NCBI RefSeq assembly: GCF_028736235.1
Contig: NZ_CP117884.1
Location: forward strand, 1-64,000
Source: Lacticaseibacillus pabuli
Lineage (GTDB): Bacteria > Bacillota > Bacilli > Lactobacillales > Lactobacillaceae
Direction of reading: 5' to 3'
Length of the DNA: 64,000 bases
Position 1 is the stretch's first letter. Each line of letters opens with the position of its first letter. Below, piece by piece: positions 1 through 8,992 of the stretch. The notes beneath the pieces were generated by a model. It was not told where the DNA came from. It saw only the letters and a list, made by a program, of their open reading frames with translations, and made no database searches. The position numbers and the translations under genes were made by a program.

Positions 1-195
1 TCTATTATAGTCGTTTTCATGTTGCTTAACAATGATTTTGCCGCTGAAAGGCGCAAATAAACGTGCTAGGTATAAGTAGTAGCCCGTACCACATTCACTG
101 GAAAACGGCTCAGAGCGCCCGAAAATCCGTCAGAGAGAAAAATGTTGTAAAAAAAGGGGGATTTTCGGCTGAAAAGCGTCCCAATTCCATCGCAA

Positions 196-240
196 TACAA
201 AAACACGTGCCGCGACCCTTACAGGACGCGACACGTATCA
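196..240 (-). terminator. Rho-independent terminator after dnaN
   Basis: On the minus strand a 10-bp stem (arms 227-236 and 205-214, one G/A mismatch) is followed by a T-rich run at 196-203. It lies about 35 bp beyond the dnaN stop and probably separates dnaA-dnaN from the genes further left. Confidence 0.75.
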
Positions 241-270
241 AAAGCTTAAATCACAAAATTGGTTATTTAA

Positions 271-1407
271 TTAATAGGTGCGAACTGGCGTGATGAGCTG
301 AATGTAGTTCTCGTGATCCTCACTTGGCACCAGCGTAAATGGCCGCAGTGGCGCGGTGAATGCAACCTCGATGCTACTTTGACCAAGCCCCTGCAGCGCC
401 GTCTTCATGTAGTCAGGGTTGAAGGAAATTTCGAGGTCATCGCCCTCAAGCTTGGCGAAGCTCAGCTTTTCTTCAACATTCCCAATTTCCGGAGAGTTCC
501 CAAACAGGGTCACGGTGTTGGCAGCCGCCTCGATCTTGAGCCGAACCACGTTGTTGTGGCCTTCATGACTCAGCAAGCTGGCACGGTTGATCGCGGCGAG
601 CAGTGCAGGCGCCTCGAATTCAATCCGGGTTGTGCTGCTGGTAGGAATTAGCCGACTGGTGTCAGGGTAGTTACCATCAAGCAGCCGAGAGTAAAATGCC
701 GTTGTGCCAATCTGGAAGAGTACCTGGTTTTCGGCAATCCGCAAATCAACAGACTTCACGTCGTCGGCAAGCATCCGGGACAACTCAGTTAAGGAGCGAC
801 CTGGAATAATGAAGTCGGCGTGTGCGTCCACCCCGTCCAAGGTCAAACTACGCTGGGCCAGACGGTGGGAGTCAGTCGCAACGGCAACAAGCTTGCTACC
901 ATCAATCGTGATGTGCACCCCAGTAAGCAATGGCCGCGTTTCCTGCGTTGAAACTGCAATAACGGTTTGGTTAATAATCTGGTGCAAAATGTCAGCGGGC
1001 AAGGTCAATGAATTGTCGCCGCTAATTTCTGGTAGCTGTGGGTAGCTCGCCGCATCCAAGCCGTTGATGGTGAACTCACTGGCGCCACTGGTGATGACTG
1101 CCTGCAGATTGTCACCGACAATAAGTTGCATGTCGTCTTCTGGCAAACGCTTGACGATTTCGGTGAAAAAGCGTGCTGGCAAGAGAATTGCACCAGGCTC
1201 TGTGATGGTCAGCGTATTGCTCTCATCATCTTCTGCGATGGTGGCTTCAATAGAGATATCCGCGTCGGATCCGGTCAGAACTAAACCGCTGGCGTTAGCT
1301 GCAATTTTGACATCCGTCAGAACTGGAATGGTGGTCTTCGTGCTAATCGCACGACTGACGTCATTCAAGGTGCGGAGAAAGCTGGAACGATTAATGGAGA
1401 ATTTCAT
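271..1407 (-). CDS. dnaN: DNA polymerase III beta sliding clamp
   Basis: Ring-shaped clamp that tethers DNA polymerase III to the template. The 378-residue length is the normal size for the three-domain clamp. The protein opens MKFSINRSSF and ends LITPVRTY, both typical of Firmicute DnaN. An AGGAGG box (1416-1421 on the minus strand) sits at good distance from the ATG. It lies downstream of dnaA in the same orientation, as in most Bacillota, and is followed by its own terminator. Nothing looks damaged. Confidence 0.97.
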   Translation of the reverse strand: MKFSINRSSFLRTLNDVSRAISTKTTIPVLTDVKIAANASGLVLTGSDADISIEATIAEDDESNTLTITEPGAILLPARFFTEIVKRLPEDDMQLIVGDNLQAVITSGASEFTINGLDAASYPQLPEISGDNSLTLPADILHQIINQTVIAVSTQETRPLLTGVHITIDGSKLVAVATDSHRLAQRSLTLDGVDAHADFIIPGRSLTELSRMLADDVKSVDLRIAENQVLFQIGTTAFYSRLLDGNYPDTSRLIPTSSTTRIEFEAPALLAAINRASLLSHEGHNNVVRLKIEAAANTVTLFGNSPEIGNVEEKLSFAKLEGDDLEISFNPDYMKTALQGLGQSSIEVAFTAPLRPFTLVPSEDHENYIQLITPVRTY

Positions 1408-1420
1408 GGATGAGGCCTCC

Positions 1421-1566
1421 TGATAGATAGATAGAATATATTAAAAGAGTAGTAGTAGTAGGGCCTGGGGAAGCTGTGGAAAAGTCGTTCAATCATAGAC
1501 GGCTCTAAGTTATCCACATGTGGATAGACTGTGGACAAAAATGTCACTTACGCACTTTTATCCACA
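1421..1566 (-). other. oriC right half: DnaA boxes, DnaA-trio and DUE
   Basis: In the dnaA-dnaN gap there are two perfect TTATCCACA boxes (1510-1518 and 1558-1566, plus-strand reading), near-boxes at 1519-1527, 1530-1538 and 1475-1483, then a GC cluster (1461-1474), four tandem TAG triplets (1450-1461) and an AT-rich GATA/ATATA tract (1421-1446). Box, GC cluster, 3'-GAT trios, AT-rich tract is the order described for the Bacillus subtilis basal unwinding system. Read from dnaA towards dnaN the layout is identical, so strand opening is expected here. Confidence 0.85.
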
Positions 1567-1574
1567 ACCAGCGC

Positions 1575-2924
1575 TTAACCCCGGTTACGCAGCTTGTTTT
1601 TCAAGTCGACGATGGCTGCTTTGAGATCAGAATCTGCTTTCACTTCATTACTGATTTTATCGCAAGCGTGGATGACGGTCGTGTGGTCCTTGCCGCCAAA
1701 TTCCTGGCCGATCCGTGGCAGTGAGTTCTCTGTGAGCTCACGCGCCAGGTACATCGCAATTTGCCGTGGCATGACGATTTGCTTAACGCGTTTGCGGCCC
1801 TTTAAGTCGGCGACCGAGACGTTGTAGTATTTGGCGACAACCTCCTGGATTTCACCGATTGTGAGCTGCGCATCCTTGCCGGAAAGGTTCAGACTCTTCA
1901 GCGCGTCGGCGACCAAGCGTGTGGTGATGGGCTCCTTCTTCATTGAAGCAAAGGCCTTCACCCGGAGCAGCGCCCCCTCCAGTTCACGCACGTTACTATC
2001 AATCTGCCCCGCGATGTAGTTCAAGGCATCCTTGGGCACCTGCAAATCTTCATCGCTGGCTTTGTTGCTGAGAATGGCAATGCGCGTTTCCAGGTCAGGT
2101 GGCGTGATGTCAACGGACAAGCCCCACTTGAAGCGGGAAACCAAGCGATCTTGCAACTTCGGAATTTCGTTTGGCAAACGGTCACTGGTCATGACGATTT
2201 GCTTCTTATTATCAAAGAGCGTGTTGAACGTGTTGAAGAACTCGTTTTGCGTCTCGGTCTTGTTCGCTAAGAACTGGATGTCATCGACTAGCAAAAGGTC
2301 GACTTGCCGGTAGCTCTGGCGGAATTCCTCTTGCTTGTTCGTCCGGATGGCATTGATCATATCGTTGGTGAAGTTTTCGGTGGTGACGTAGCGCACGTTT
2401 TTCGGTGTTTTGGATGTCTCCAAAATTTGGTGGCCAATCGCCTGCATCAAATGGGTCTTACCCAGGCCAACGCCCCCGTATATGAACAGCGGATTGTAGA
2501 GTGTTCCCGGTTCATCAGAGACGGCGAGCGCTGCGGCGTGGGCCATTTGATTGCCCTGCCCAACGACAAACTCGTCGAAGGTATAGCGGCTGTTTAAATT
2601 GGATTTCACTTGATAGGTAGGAACGGGTTTATTTGGTTCTTCAAACTCCGGCTCTGCCGCCGCAGCGGGCTGGTTTTCACCGGCCACCACGATGACGGGA
2701 CTGATCTCGGTACCATCGAAGGCGTACGCACCAGTAACGACTTGTGTGGCCAAGTTCTTTTGCCAGTAATCGCGATGCAATTTATCCGGCACTTGAATTG
2801 TCAGAACGCCGTCGTTCAGGCTGACGGGCTTGGCAGTTTCAATCCAGGTGGTAAAGCCAACCTGGGAGAGCTTTTCGCGAAAGGTTTCGACCAATTGCCC
2901 CCATAAATCATTCATTTCTGACAC
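1575..2924 (-). CDS. dnaA: Chromosomal replication initiator DnaA
   Basis: AAA+ initiator that binds DnaA boxes and opens oriC. 449 aa, normal length. Domain I is at about residues 1-80 (NDLWGQ near the start), followed by a Glu/Pro-rich linker. The AAA+ core has Walker A GGVGLGKT near residue 150 and Walker B LLLVDDIQFL near 210. Domain IV carries the box-binding signature FGGKDHTTVIHAC near the C-terminus. The start is a GTG at 2924, seven bases after GGAGGA; the ATG three codons later is less well placed. Boxes on both sides of the gene suggest autoregulation. Confidence 0.98.
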   Translation of the reverse strand: MSEMNDLWGQLVETFREKLSQVGFTTWIETAKPVSLNDGVLTIQVPDKLHRDYWQKNLATQVVTGAYAFDGTEISPVIVVAGENQPAAAAEPEFEEPNKPVPTYQVKSNLNSRYTFDEFVVGQGNQMAHAAALAVSDEPGTLYNPLFIYGGVGLGKTHLMQAIGHQILETSKTPKNVRYVTTENFTNDMINAIRTNKQEEFRQSYRQVDLLLVDDIQFLANKTETQNEFFNTFNTLFDNKKQIVMTSDRLPNEIPKLQDRLVSRFKWGLSVDITPPDLETRIAILSNKASDEDLQVPKDALNYIAGQIDSNVRELEGALLRVKAFASMKKEPITTRLVADALKSLNLSGKDAQLTIGEIQEVVAKYYNVSVADLKGRKRVKQIVMPRQIAMYLARELTENSLPRIGQEFGGKDHTTVIHACDKISNEVKADSDLKAAIVDLKNKLRNRG

Positions 2925-3046
2925 GCGTACTCCTCCTCTAGACCGTTAAGCAAATTGTTTTTAAGACGCAAAAAAGCAGGACCGCGTCGCCATAAACATT
3001 TTGAACGGCCGAATTACAAGACTGATTTTATCATTAGCGACTGGAG

Positions 3047-3392
3047 TTTTCCACAGGTAGACTAGCCAAAACGAGAAATTCACAGGAAATCATTTTGGTG
3101 AATTAAGAGTACCCACAGGCTGTCAGTGATTTAAAAAACGAAGCGGTGGATTCTGTGGAAATCGATCATTTATGTCAACTTATCCACAAGAGATGCCTGT
3201 TGATAAAGCCTAATCTAACAGCAAAAACCGTGATTATCCACAAGCAAAATTACGCTTGTGCATAACCTATTAACACGCTGTGATTTGTGGACGGTTGTGA
3301 CAAAAAGCCTGTAGATAACGAAAATGCAATTTTTGCCGCCGAATTTTATCCACAAGCATTATGAACGAAATGCCCGGCCACCCTGTGGATAA
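3047..3392. other. oriC left half: DnaA-box cluster upstream of dnaA
   Basis: The 645-bp dnaA-rpmH gap holds perfect boxes TTATCCACA at 3180-3188, 3234-3242 and 3346-3354 and, reversed, at 3384-3392. Near-boxes are at 3047-3055 (TTTTCCACA), 3154-3162, 3257-3265 and 3310-3318. With the dnaA-dnaN cluster this makes a bipartite origin flanking dnaA. No gene is visible in this gap. Confidence 0.85.
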
Positions 3393-3474
3393 ACTTGCAC
3401 GTCTCATTTTTTCCTTTTTGAGTCAGAACGTGCGCCGGATGTGACAAAAATATTCATTATGCAAGCTAAACGTC

Positions 3475-3503
3475 TTGACGGGACTTGCGAATTTCCGTAT
3501 AAT
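3475..3503 (+). promoter_or_regulatory. Sigma-A promoter of rpmH
   Basis: TTGACG at 3475-3480, 17-bp spacer, TATAAT at 3498-3503. Near-consensus vegetative promoter about 70 bp before rpmH. Confidence 0.85.
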
Positions 3504-3569
3504 CAACGTTTGTTTAAGAGTTGTAATTACGTTACGAACATAAAAAGTTCAATAGAAGGAGGTGCTACC

Positions 3570-3710
3570 ATGACCACGAAGCGTACTTTCCAGCCTAAGA
3601 AGCGTCACCGTGAACGCGTTCACGGCTTCATGAAGCGTATGAGCACTAAGAACGGCCGCCGTGTACTGGCTCGCCGTCGTGCTAAGGGTCGTAAGGTTCT
3701 GGCTGCTTAA
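3570..3710 (+). CDS. rpmH: 50S ribosomal protein L34
   Basis: 46-aa, strongly basic protein of the large ribosomal subunit. It reads [20 protein letters not shown] at the start, the canonical L34 sequence, and ends in GRKVLAA. A perfect GAAGGAGGTG ribosome binding site at 3555-3564 selects this ATG; the longer in-frame extension upstream overlaps the promoter and is not coding. It opens the rpmH-rnpA-yidC-jag cluster but has its own terminator. Confidence 0.98.
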   Translation: MTTKRTFQPKKRHRERVHGFMKRMSTKNGRRVLARRRAKGRKVLAA

Positions 3711-3740
3711 TTTGCCAAATCTACGTCTTAGCAATTTAAA

Positions 3741-3783
3741 AGAGCCAAGACTTAACAGCCGTTAATGTCTTGGCTCTTTTTTT
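3741..3783 (+). terminator. Terminator after rpmH
   Basis: 11-bp perfect stem (AGAGCCAAGAC at 3741-3751 with its complement at 3767-3777) followed by a long T run. Confidence 0.9.
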
Positions 3784-3896
3784 GCATTTTAGCGATGAAC
3801 AGGTCCCCCTTTTGCGATGTAAAAAGTGGCCCCCTGTTGTATACTACATAGAGCGGCCCGCGGTGCGGTGCCACTTTAATTGAGAGATTGTGAGGG

Positions 3897-4274
3897 ATGA
3901 TGGTGCGAAAATCTTACCGCATTAAACGAGAAGATGAATTTCAGGACGTATTTGACAACGGTCAGTCGGTGGCAAATCGTAATTTTGTCATCTATTACCT
4001 AGACCGTCCTGAGGCCAAGCATTTCCGTGTTGGCATCTCAGTCGGTAAAAAGATTGGACACCGGGCGAATGTCCGTAACCGGATCAAGCGCTACATCCGT
4101 CAGAGTTTGCTCGAACTCAAGCCGCACATTGACCCGCACATGGATTTTCTGGTCATTGCGCGCAAAGGGGCTAGCCAGCTCGATATGGCTGCCAGCAAGA
4201 AGAACATGGTCCACGCATTATCGCTCGCAGGAATTCTGCCGCGTGACACGCAGGCTGAAGACGTTCAAAAATAA
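3897..4274 (+). CDS. rnpA: Ribonuclease P protein component
   Basis: Basic protein subunit of RNase P, which matures tRNA 5' ends. About 125 aa, normal length. Family features: [12 protein letters not shown] at the N-terminus and the RNR signature region [16 protein letters not shown] near residues 57-72. Three start codons lie in a row (ATG 3897, ATG 3900, GTG 3903). The GAGGG box at 3892-3896 is too close to the first, so GTG 3903 (MRKSYRIK) may be the true start. It is 24 bp upstream of yidC. Confidence 0.95.
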   Translation: MMVRKSYRIKREDEFQDVFDNGQSVANRNFVIYYLDRPEAKHFRVGISVGKKIGHRANVRNRIKRYIRQSLLELKPHIDPHMDFLVIARKGASQLDMAASKKNMVHALSLAGILPRDTQAEDVQK

Positions 4275-4298
4275 TCATAATTAATAAGGAGTCTATTC

Positions 4299-5129
4299 GT
4301 GAGTAAGCAAACAAAACGGATATTGGCGGTCGGGGCAATGCTCCTGGTCGCCGTTACCCTGGCCGGCTGTTCAAACGCGCCAGTTGACGCGCACAGCACC
4401 GGGATTTGGGAACATTATATTGTGTACAACGCCGGACGGTTCATCGTCTGGTTGTCAGATTTACTTGGCGGTAACTATGGTGTCGGGATTATTGCCTTCA
4501 CCATCATCATCCGTGTCCTTGTCTTCCCATTGTCCGCAATTTCCATGCGGTCAATGTCCAAGCAGAGCGAATTGCAGCCTCAGATCAAAGCTTTGCAGGC
4601 AAAGTACCCTGACAAGTCCGACCCAGACCAGGCTAACAAGCTCCGTGAAGAAACCCAGAAATTATACGCCGAATCAGGTGCCAACCCCGTGATGGGCTGT
4701 CTGCCAATCGCCATCCAGATGCCATTCCTGCTCGCTTTGTACCAGGCCATCCAGCGAACTGACTTGCTCAGTTCTGGTTCCTTCCTGTGGATGTCACTGG
4801 GTAAGCCTGACCCGCTATACATCACGATGATCTTGGCCGCGATTTTCACCGGTTTGACCAGCTACATGTCCATGCTGGCACAGCCCGTTCAGAACTCCAT
4901 GAACTGGATTATGACCTTTGGGATGCCCGTCTTCATCTTTGTCATCTCACTGCAGCTGCCATCCGCTGTGACGCTGTACTGGGTTGTCACCAACGCCTTC
5001 TCACTCGTTCAGCAGTTCATCCTGCAGAACCCATTCAAGCTCCGCGCAGAGCGTGAGGCAAAGGCCCAGGCTGCAAAGGATAAGGAACGTGCCAAGCGTC
5101 GCGCAATCAAGCGTGCAACGCGTAAGTAA
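4299..5129 (+). CDS. yidC: Membrane protein insertase YidC (SpoIIIJ type)
   Basis: Inserts membrane proteins alone or with Sec. 276 aa, the Gram-positive short form. It has a lipoprotein signal peptide with lipobox LAGC (Cys24), then a five-helix YidC core including the conserved Arg72 in IIIRVLVFPLS and the motif PVMGCLPIAIQMPFL. The basic tail (KRRAIKRATRK) is typical and may contact ribosomes. GTG start after AAGGAG. It sits between rnpA and jag as usual; no frame problems. Confidence 0.96.
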   Translation: MSKQTKRILAVGAMLLVAVTLAGCSNAPVDAHSTGIWEHYIVYNAGRFIVWLSDLLGGNYGVGIIAFTIIIRVLVFPLSAISMRSMSKQSELQPQIKALQAKYPDKSDPDQANKLREETQKLYAESGANPVMGCLPIAIQMPFLLALYQAIQRTDLLSSGSFLWMSLGKPDPLYITMILAAIFTGLTSYMSMLAQPVQNSMNWIMTFGMPVFIFVISLQLPSAVTLYWVVTNAFSLVQQFILQNPFKLRAEREAKAQAAKDKERAKRRAIKRATRK

Positions 5130-5158
5130 GGCATCCCGACCTAATATTGAACAAACAA

Positions 5159-5187
5159 ATGGGGGCGTGCCGACTGGCGGCCCCCAT
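5159..5187 (+). other. Hairpin between yidC and jag
   Basis: Perfect 8-bp inverted repeat ATGGGGGC/GCCCCCAT around a 13-base loop, just before the jag ribosome binding site. There is no T run, so it looks like an mRNA stability or processing element rather than a terminator. Confidence 0.5.
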
Positions 5188-5209
5188 TGTGGTATGAAAG
5201 GATATTCAG

Positions 5210-5929
5210 ATGACTGTATTTGAAGCGAAGACAACGCAAGACGCAACGACGGCCGGCCTCGCCCAATTGCACCTGCGCGCAGACCAGGCGCAAATCAAGG
5301 TGCTAGATGCCGGCCGACGCGGGTTCCTCGGCATTGGTAGCCGGCCTGCACGCGTGGACATCACTGCCAAGGTTGTCGTCGCCCCTAAGACGGAACCAGT
5401 CCAGGCAAATGAGGCAACAAAACCAGCTGCTAAACCTGCGCCGGCCAAGTCTGCCGAGCCAGTGCGTGATAACGACGCGGCGATTGCAGCCGTGAAGAAT
5501 TACCTTGAGAACGTGATGGTAGCAATGGATCTGCCGGGTGAGGTGGATGCAACCAAGCAGCGGGGCGGCGTGATTTTTGCCATGCACACTGAGAAGGAGG
5601 CCCTCCTGATCGGGAAGCACGGCAAGACAATCAATGCTCTGCAGACACTCGCGCAGAGCCTGTTTTACGAACGTGGCCGGTCTCGGCGCTGGCACATCAT
5701 CTTGAATGTTGGTGATTACCGCGAGCGCCGCGAGCGCACCTTGCGCAATTTGGCCCAACGTAGTGCGCGTGAAGTGGTGGCAAGCGGTAAGGCCGTTTAC
5801 CTTGATCCGATGCCATCTTTCGAACGGAAAATCCTGCATGAGGAACTCGCCGACAGCGATTACGTCGAGACCCGTTCAGAGGGTGTCGATCCCCGGCGGT
5901 TCGTCGTGGTCTCAGCGCAGCGGCGGTAA
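5210..5929 (+). CDS. jag: RNA-binding protein Jag/KhpB
   Basis: Cytoplasmic RNA-binding protein that pairs with KhpA and influences cell elongation and envelope synthesis. 239 aa with three expected parts: a Jag-N domain (about 1-55, GRRGFLGIGSRPARV), an Ala/Pro/Lys linker, a KH domain with LIGKHGKTINALQ (about 125-165), and a C-terminal R3H domain (RNLAQRSAREV to VVVSAQRR). It is the last gene of the conserved cluster. In related genomes mnmE usually follows; here the AT-rich cassette intervenes. Confidence 0.93.
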   Translation: MTVFEAKTTQDATTAGLAQLHLRADQAQIKVLDAGRRGFLGIGSRPARVDITAKVVVAPKTEPVQANEATKPAAKPAPAKSAEPVRDNDAAIAAVKNYLENVMVAMDLPGEVDATKQRGGVIFAMHTEKEALLIGKHGKTINALQTLAQSLFYERGRSRRWHIILNVGDYRERRERTLRNLAQRSAREVVASGKAVYLDPMPSFERKILHEELADSDYVETRSEGVDPRRFVVVSAQRR

Positions 5930-6143
5930 GGCATAAATCTTGAGCTGAAAAATCATCATCATCTGTATTATTGAAACCTGCTGTGTCTTCTGAGACGGTG
6001 GGCTTTTTAAATTCCACAATTGGTGTTGCATGTATTTTAAATGCATTTGGCATGTGGATTTGGTTAGCTTACAATTGCTGCAAAATTAAGAAATTGTAAG
6101 CCAAACGTTACACTTTTTAATCTAATTATTTTCTTGTGTCAAG

Positions 6144-6172
6144 TTGAATTGTTGCTTGATTGTGGTCATAAT
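6144..6172 (+). promoter_or_regulatory. Promoter of the jag-mnmE cassette
   Basis: TTGAAT at 6144-6149, 17-bp spacer, CATAAT at 6167-6172, followed by an AGGAGG at 6177-6182. An inverted repeat (TAGCTTACAATT / AATTGTAAGCC, about 6065-6103) lies just upstream and could be an operator. Confidence 0.6.
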
Positions 6173-6216
6173 TTTTAGGAGGAATTTAGTATGAGCAAGC
6201 TTCAGAGCATCGCCAA

Positions 6217-6729
6217 ATGGAATCTTTGGCTATACAGCATCTACTTACAGGTTCAGATGAAAAATTAACCATTCAACGATTGTTTCAACATTCCTTAACA
6301 TTAAAGCTAGTTAATCGTGCCGCTCCTCACATGCTTCTTGCTAACAGGATCGTCTTGTACGCAGTAAGCCATTCTTGTTTCTATGGATCAATCTTTAATC
6401 ATCAACGTCTGTCATTAGGCACAGCGGAACAAAAAAGGGGTTTTCACAAGGTTCTAGCGGAGGGGTTACTTATTTCGTCCAGAAATAATGATATTGATGT
6501 GACGCTGGAAATTTTATGCGCGTGTTGTATTTTTCGTTGTACTCATGATATCGATTCTCGAATATTAAGAATGGCCCTGGCAAAGGCAATGAACTCTCAG
6601 AGTAATGATTGGTCCATTAGTCCCACGGGTGTAGCAATAGAAAGTCCATCCTTTTTTAAGGTTTATCATACAACCCTTGTTGGGTCGATTTTAGGGGCGG
6701 TTATTAATGAGAAAAAATATACATCCTAA
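6217..6729 (+). CDS. Unknown protein, first gene of the AT-rich cassette (start probably frameshifted)
   Basis: 170 codons from this ATG. I do not recognise it firmly. The stretch IVLYAVSHSCFY followed by KRGFHKVLAEGLL faintly recalls a family found near peptide natural-product genes (DUF6895, from memory). The strong AGGAGG at 6177-6182 serves the ATG at 6191, which is in another frame and stops after 25 codons. Reading the present frame upstream gives EQASEHRQ just before Met6217, which looks coding. A one-base deletion just after an original ATG at 6191 would explain both. The next gene overlaps it by 23 bp. The DNA is clearly AT-richer than jag and mnmE. Confidence 0.5.
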   Translation: MESLAIQHLLTGSDEKLTIQRLFQHSLTLKLVNRAAPHMLLANRIVLYAVSHSCFYGSIFNHQRLSLGTAEQKRGFHKVLAEGLLISSRNNDIDVTLEILCACCIFRCTHDIDSRILRMALAKAMNSQSNDWSISPTGVAIESPSFFKVYHTTLVGSILGAVINEKKYTS

Positions 6730-7156
6730 TGAGTATGTTGAATTGGTATATCAGTTGAGAAAGAACGTTATTAATAATATCTCGTCTCTTTCTGCGTCTA
6801 CCTTACAGTTTCTTGTGAGTAGTTTTAACGGGAAAGTTGCAGATACAATGATATTCAAAGCACTTCAAAATGATAGTGAAATTATGAATAAGCTGTCATT
6901 GCTAGCGAGCATTCCCGTACTTATCGAAACATGCATACTAGAAGCCTTGTATACGGAGCAAAATGAAGATGTGATATCTCTGTTGAGAGTATATATATTG
7001 ATTGCCTCACATTCTGACCTGTTTTTAATGTTTGATCAGATTAACGAGTGTCTTAATCAGTTTTCAGACGAACAGAAGGGGAGTTTACACGATTTGCAGC
7101 TTATCGTTACGCGTATTCTTAATGCAAAGGAGCCAGAGAATGAAACATCTGTTTAA
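6707..7156 (+). CDS. Unknown helical protein, second gene of the cassette
   Basis: 149 aa, not recognised. It is Leu/Ile/Asn-rich and predominantly helical in appearance, with no signal peptide or clear membrane segment. It overlaps the preceding gene by 23 bp and the exporter gene by 17 bp, with an AGGGGCGG ribosome binding site, so the three were translated as one coupled operon. Its frame is intact although its neighbours are damaged. A role with the exporter (partner, immunity or modification) is inference from position only. Confidence 0.55.
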   Translation: MRKNIHPNEYVELVYQLRKNVINNISSLSASTLQFLVSSFNGKVADTMIFKALQNDSEIMNKLSLLASIPVLIETCILEALYTEQNEDVISLLRVYILIASHSDLFLMFDQINECLNQFSDEQKGSLHDLQLIVTRILNAKEPENETSV

Positions 7157-8844
7157 AGTCGACTTACGTATGGTAGTTGCCAGCTTGTTGTTAATAGCTT
7201 CTAGTGCTCTGGGCGTGATAATTCCTTTGGCAATCCGCCAGTTGATTGACCACACGATGTCCTATACTTGGGAGTCTGGTGTACTACTCGTTGTGCTGTT
7301 TGTTGGCCAGGCTTTGTTAGTCGCAATGGGAAATTTTCTATTTGCAATGTCAGGTGAAAAAAAGGTTCAAGCGTTACGTGAGCAGGTGACTGACCATCTT
7401 TATCACGCAACAATGGCATTTTATGATCACGCTGAGAGTGGTAACCTAGCATCACGAGTCATTAACGATACAAACAGCGTTCGCGATTTCATTACTATTC
7501 ACGTTTCGAGTCTGATTACAGGACTAGTAACTCTACTTGGATCGTTTGTAGCTTGGATCGTTTGTAGCTTTGATTGTTTTGGATTGGCGACTCAGTTTGG
7601 TTTTAGTTGTGACGCTACCGTTGGAGGGGCTTATTGTAATTCCGATATCAAATTTATCTGAACGATTTTCAAGGCAGCTGCAGGATGCGACAGGCTTTGG
7701 CGCGGCATATCTGAGTAGCTCCTTTCGCGAGTCGGAGATGATTAAGGCAAATGTTGCCGAAGCACAGAGCATGTCGGTTGCAAGTGGTCGGTTTCAACGG
7801 ATGCGTGACGCTGCGGTACGATCTGATTTCGTCGAGGCGGTAACACAACCATTTGTCTTGTTGTGTTTGTTTGGATCAGTTGCGGTAATTTTTACATATG
7901 GCGGGCAACGTGTGGCGAATGGCTCCTTATCAGTTGGTACTTTGATGTCATTCTTGATTTACCTGTTTCAACTTCTAAATCCGATTGGGGCTATTTCTGA
8001 TTTCTTTGCCAGTAGGGCCAAGATGAAGGGCGCGACCGCAAAACTAGGTGAATTATATGCATCACCTATTGAGACGGAACAAGGTATCGCGCACGTTCCA
8101 AAGGCGGACCTAACCATGAACCATGTTTCATTTAGTTATGATGATAAATTAATACTCGATGACGTCTCCCTGAATTTCCCGAAAAATTAAATAATTGCTA
8201 TTGTCGGTCCATCGGGCGGTGGCAAGTCTACAATTATTAATTTACTCGAACGTTTTTATCGCGTTCAGGATGGTCAGATTTGTCTGGGTGAACAGCCGAT
8301 TAACGCCTATCAACTTAGCGCATGGCGTCAAAACCTTGGTTTGGTTAGTCAAAGTAACGCAATATTGACGGGAACCATTCGAGAAAATTTAACGTTTGGA
8401 CTTCGTGACAATTTTGATGATGAGCAGCTGATGTCGGTTTTGAGGGCAACTGAATTGGCACATGATGTAATGGGGCTTCCCAATGGTTTAGATACGCAAG
8501 TTGGCGAAGATGGTCATCTTTTGTCAGGAGGTCAGATTCAACGGCTTCAAATTGCTCGCGCGTACCTAAAGGCTCCTAATTTTATTATTTTCGATGAGGC
8601 AACTGCTAACCTAGATGCCGATACTGAATATGAAATAACTAATAGCTTGAATGAGTTGATTCATAATCGAGGTGCGATTATCGTTGCACATCGTTTGTCA
8701 ACCATTGTTGATGCGGATACAATATATTTTCTAGAAAATCATAAAATCACCGGTGTAGGTACTCATGATGAATTGATGAATACCCATGCGACATATCGTC
8801 GTTTTGTTCAGGAACAAATCATTAACGGGCAGGGCAATGGCTAA
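7140..8844 (+). pseudogene. ABC exporter (membrane plus ATPase half-transporter), broken
   Basis: Starts at ATG 7140 after AAGGAG. Restored, it would be about 562 aa: six membrane segments (about 1-300), then an ATPase domain with Walker A GPSGGGKST (8206-8232), signature LSGGQIQRLQIARA and Walker B FIIFDEATANLD. Two lesions break it. A 16-bp tandem duplication (7537-7568) shifts the frame; removing one copy gives a continuous helix SFVALIVLDWRLSLVL. An in-frame TAA at 8188-8190 sits just before the strand leading into Walker A (IIAIVGPSG). The family exports peptides, lipids or drugs; the substrate cannot be read here. Confidence 0.88.
7537..7568 (+). repeat. 16-bp tandem duplication inside the exporter gene
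   Basis: Two perfect head-to-tail copies of a 16-base unit beginning TTGGATCG (7537-7552 and 7553-7568). Sixteen is not a multiple of three, so the second copy shifts the frame. Confidence 0.95.
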
Positions 8845-8933
8845 TCGATTATTACCATAGTTTAAATCGTTTGCCATATTTTGGGACATTTTGCCTTGGT
8901 GATGCCTTGGGACATTATCACTGGCGGTAATTG

Positions 8934-8962
8934 TTGACACTGCCCACTTTCTTTTGTATAGT
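8934..8962 (+). promoter_or_regulatory. Promoter of mnmE-mnmG
   Basis: TTGACA at 8934-8939, 17-bp spacer, TATAGT at 8957-8962. Near-consensus, placed after the end of the cassette, so mnmE-mnmG is transcribed independently of jag. Confidence 0.85.
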
Positions 8963-8992
8963 AAGCACCAGTTAAACATCGATGAAGTAGTC

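Noticed and set aside
63..293. 76-codon plus-strand frame at the left edge
   Set aside because: It overlaps the dnaN terminator and stop region and has no ribosome binding site.
6191..6268. 25-codon frame with a strong ribosome binding site, possibly a leaderless bacteriocin or pheromone
   Set aside because: It overlaps a longer coding-looking frame and is better explained by a one-base deletion in that gene; no peptide hallmark is visible.
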